Below, one piece after another: positions 63,072 to 64,000 of a DNA stretch of 64,000 nucleotides. Under the pieces are notes generated by a model. That model was not told the DNA's origin. It saw nothing but the letters and a program-made list of their open reading frames with translations, and searched no databases. Within the stretch, counting starts at the first letter, position 1, and each line of letters opens with the position of its first letter. This DNA is from Anaerobacillus isosaccharinicus (lineage in GTDB: Bacteria; Bacillota; Bacilli; Bacillales; Anaerobacillaceae): positions 2,098,164 to 2,162,163 of the forward strand of contig NZ_CP063356.1 in NCBI RefSeq assembly GCF_001866075.3. The letters are read 5' to 3'. A program made the position numbers and the translations under genes.

Positions 63072-63980
63072 TTGGCAAAACAAGAAGAATATATTCGTAA
63101 ACCAGATTGGCTAAAAATTAAACTTAATACGAACGATTCATATACAGGCTTAAAAAAAATGATGCGTGAAGAAAACCTTCATACTGTCTGTGAAGAAGCT
63201 CGCTGTCCAAACATTCATGAATGTTGGGCAGAACGAAAAACAGCTACGTTTATGATTTTAGGAGATATTTGTACAAGAGCATGTCGTTTTTGTGCAGTCA
63301 AAACAGGTCTTCCAAGTGAATTAGATTTAGGTGAACCTGAACGAGTAGCCAAATCGGTTAAAACAATGGGACTAAAACACGTTGTCATTACAGCCGTAGC
63401 TAGAGATGATTTGAAAGATGGTGGCGCAAAAGTCTTTGCTGAGACAGTTCGAGCCATTCGCCGTAAAAGTCCATTTTGTACGATCGAAGTTTTGCCATCA
63501 GACATGATGGGTTCTTTAGATAACCTAAAGATTTTAATGGATGCAAGGCCCAACATACTTAATCACAACATTGAAACGGTTAAACGATTAACTCAAAGAG
63601 TTAGAGCAAGAGCTACTTATGAACGTTCTCTTTTAGTGTTGAAAAATGCAAAAGAGTTACATCCAAATATTCCAACAAAATCAAGCTTAATGATTGGACT
63701 TGGTGAAACGAAAGAAGAAATCATTGAAACAATGGATGACCTTCGTGCTCATGATGTCGACATTTTAACAATTGGGCAATACTTACAGCCGACTAAAAGT
63801 CATATCAAACTTGAAAAATATTGGAGTCCTGAAGAATTTGCAGAGCTAAAAGAAATTGCAATGACAAAAGGCTTTAGCCATTGCGAAAGTGGTCCTTTAG
63901 TGAGATCTTCCTACCACGCTGATGAACAAGTGAACGAAGCGCAAGCTAGACAGGAAGCAATGAAAGTAAAAGAGGATTAG
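63072..63980 (+). CDS. lipA: lipoyl synthase LipA
   Basis: A 302-aa radical SAM enzyme inserting sulfur into octanoyl groups. It has the two FeS clusters: auxiliary [13 protein letters not shown] and [16 protein letters not shown]. Other family blocks are [26 protein letters not shown] and [14 protein letters not shown] at 63072, 7 nt after GGGAGTG, gives [19 protein letters not shown] and aligns with B. subtilis LipA; the longer frame to 62997 is not supported. Confidence 0.96.
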   Translation: MAKQEEYIRKPDWLKIKLNTNDSYTGLKKMMREENLHTVCEEARCPNIHECWAERKTATFMILGDICTRACRFCAVKTGLPSELDLGEPERVAKSVKTMGLKHVVITAVARDDLKDGGAKVFAETVRAIRRKSPFCTIEVLPSDMMGSLDNLKILMDARPNILNHNIETVKRLTQRVRARATYERSLLVLKNAKELHPNIPTKSSLMIGLGETKEEIIETMDDLRAHDVDILTIGQYLQPTKSHIKLEKYWSPEEFAELKEIAMTKGFSHCESGPLVRSSYHADEQVNEAQARQEAMKVKED

Positions 63981-63999
63981 GTTTTCCAAACCTAATCCT
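63974..63999 (+). terminator. terminator after lipA
   Basis: GGATTAGGTTT pairs with AAACCTAATCC, overlapping the lipA stop codon at the window edge. Confidence 0.75.
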
Positions 64000-64000
64000 T

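Overview
The window looks like the chromosome of a low-GC, endospore-forming Bacillaceae bacterium, probably an alkaliphile of the Anaerobacillus/Alkalihalobacillus type. Evidence: a yun/lytH/lipA gene block ordered as in Bacillus, two YunB sporulation proteins, an Sda checkpoint protein, a truncated Mrp-type Na+/H+ antiporter gene, several monovalent cation antiporter-like genes, and AGGAGG-type ribosome binding sites with frequent TTG/GTG starts. Genus assignment is inference; no rRNA or tRNA gene is present.

Layout. (1) 1-2.4 kb: DNA glycosylase and rRNA methyltransferase rlmCD. (2) 2.4-5.7 kb: a serine recombinase with one frameshift abutting rlmCD, two paralogous structured RNA elements, and a terminator-containing leader RNA in front of a 54-aa gene. 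(3) 6-10.6 kb: a DUF368 polyprenyl-phosphate translocase, uppP and two CorC/CNNM proteins. (4) 10.8-16.6 kb: a yybP-ykoY manganese riboswitch now in front of a broken kinase gene, an IS3-type element inside a small membrane-protein gene, MscS, and two unannotated paralogous small membrane proteins. (5) 17-21.5 kb: yunB, a tyrosine recombinase, a K+/H+ antiporter, a Usp protein and the 5' third of mrpA, cut by two tandem copies of a 1.9-kb IS. (6) 25.3-46 kb: a decayed prophage or phage-plasmid. It has iteron-like repeats, packaging genes, a portal gene, a deletion of nearly all head and tail genes, tail fibres, lysis genes, a ParM/ParR-like pair, a broken integrase and a cI/cro-type switch with clear operators. 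Many of its genes carry single nonsense codons or frameshifts. (7) 46-51.3 kb: a signalling island with a c-di-GMP-II riboswitch in front of sda, a candidate secreted peptide, another transposase and two PlcR/RNPP-type regulators. (8) 51.4-64 kb: conserved core with yunE, yunD, yunC, HD-GYP phosphodiesterase, thyA-dfrA, yunB, a lysine-riboswitch-controlled NhaC-type transporter, a MetPS-type NSS transporter lacking a start, lytH and lipA.

The most interesting signals are the c-di-GMP-II riboswitch directly upstream of sda, which would couple c-di-GMP to the sporulation kinase checkpoint and sits near an HD-GYP gene; the tandem structured RNAs and leader RNA beside the rlmCD-linked recombinase; the phage-plasmid character of the degraded prophage; and the IS-driven loss of the Mrp operon. 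Nearly all broken genes lie in the mobile or accessory parts, whereas almost all housekeeping genes read through intact, which argues for genuine decay rather than poor sequence, although homopolymer indels should be checked.
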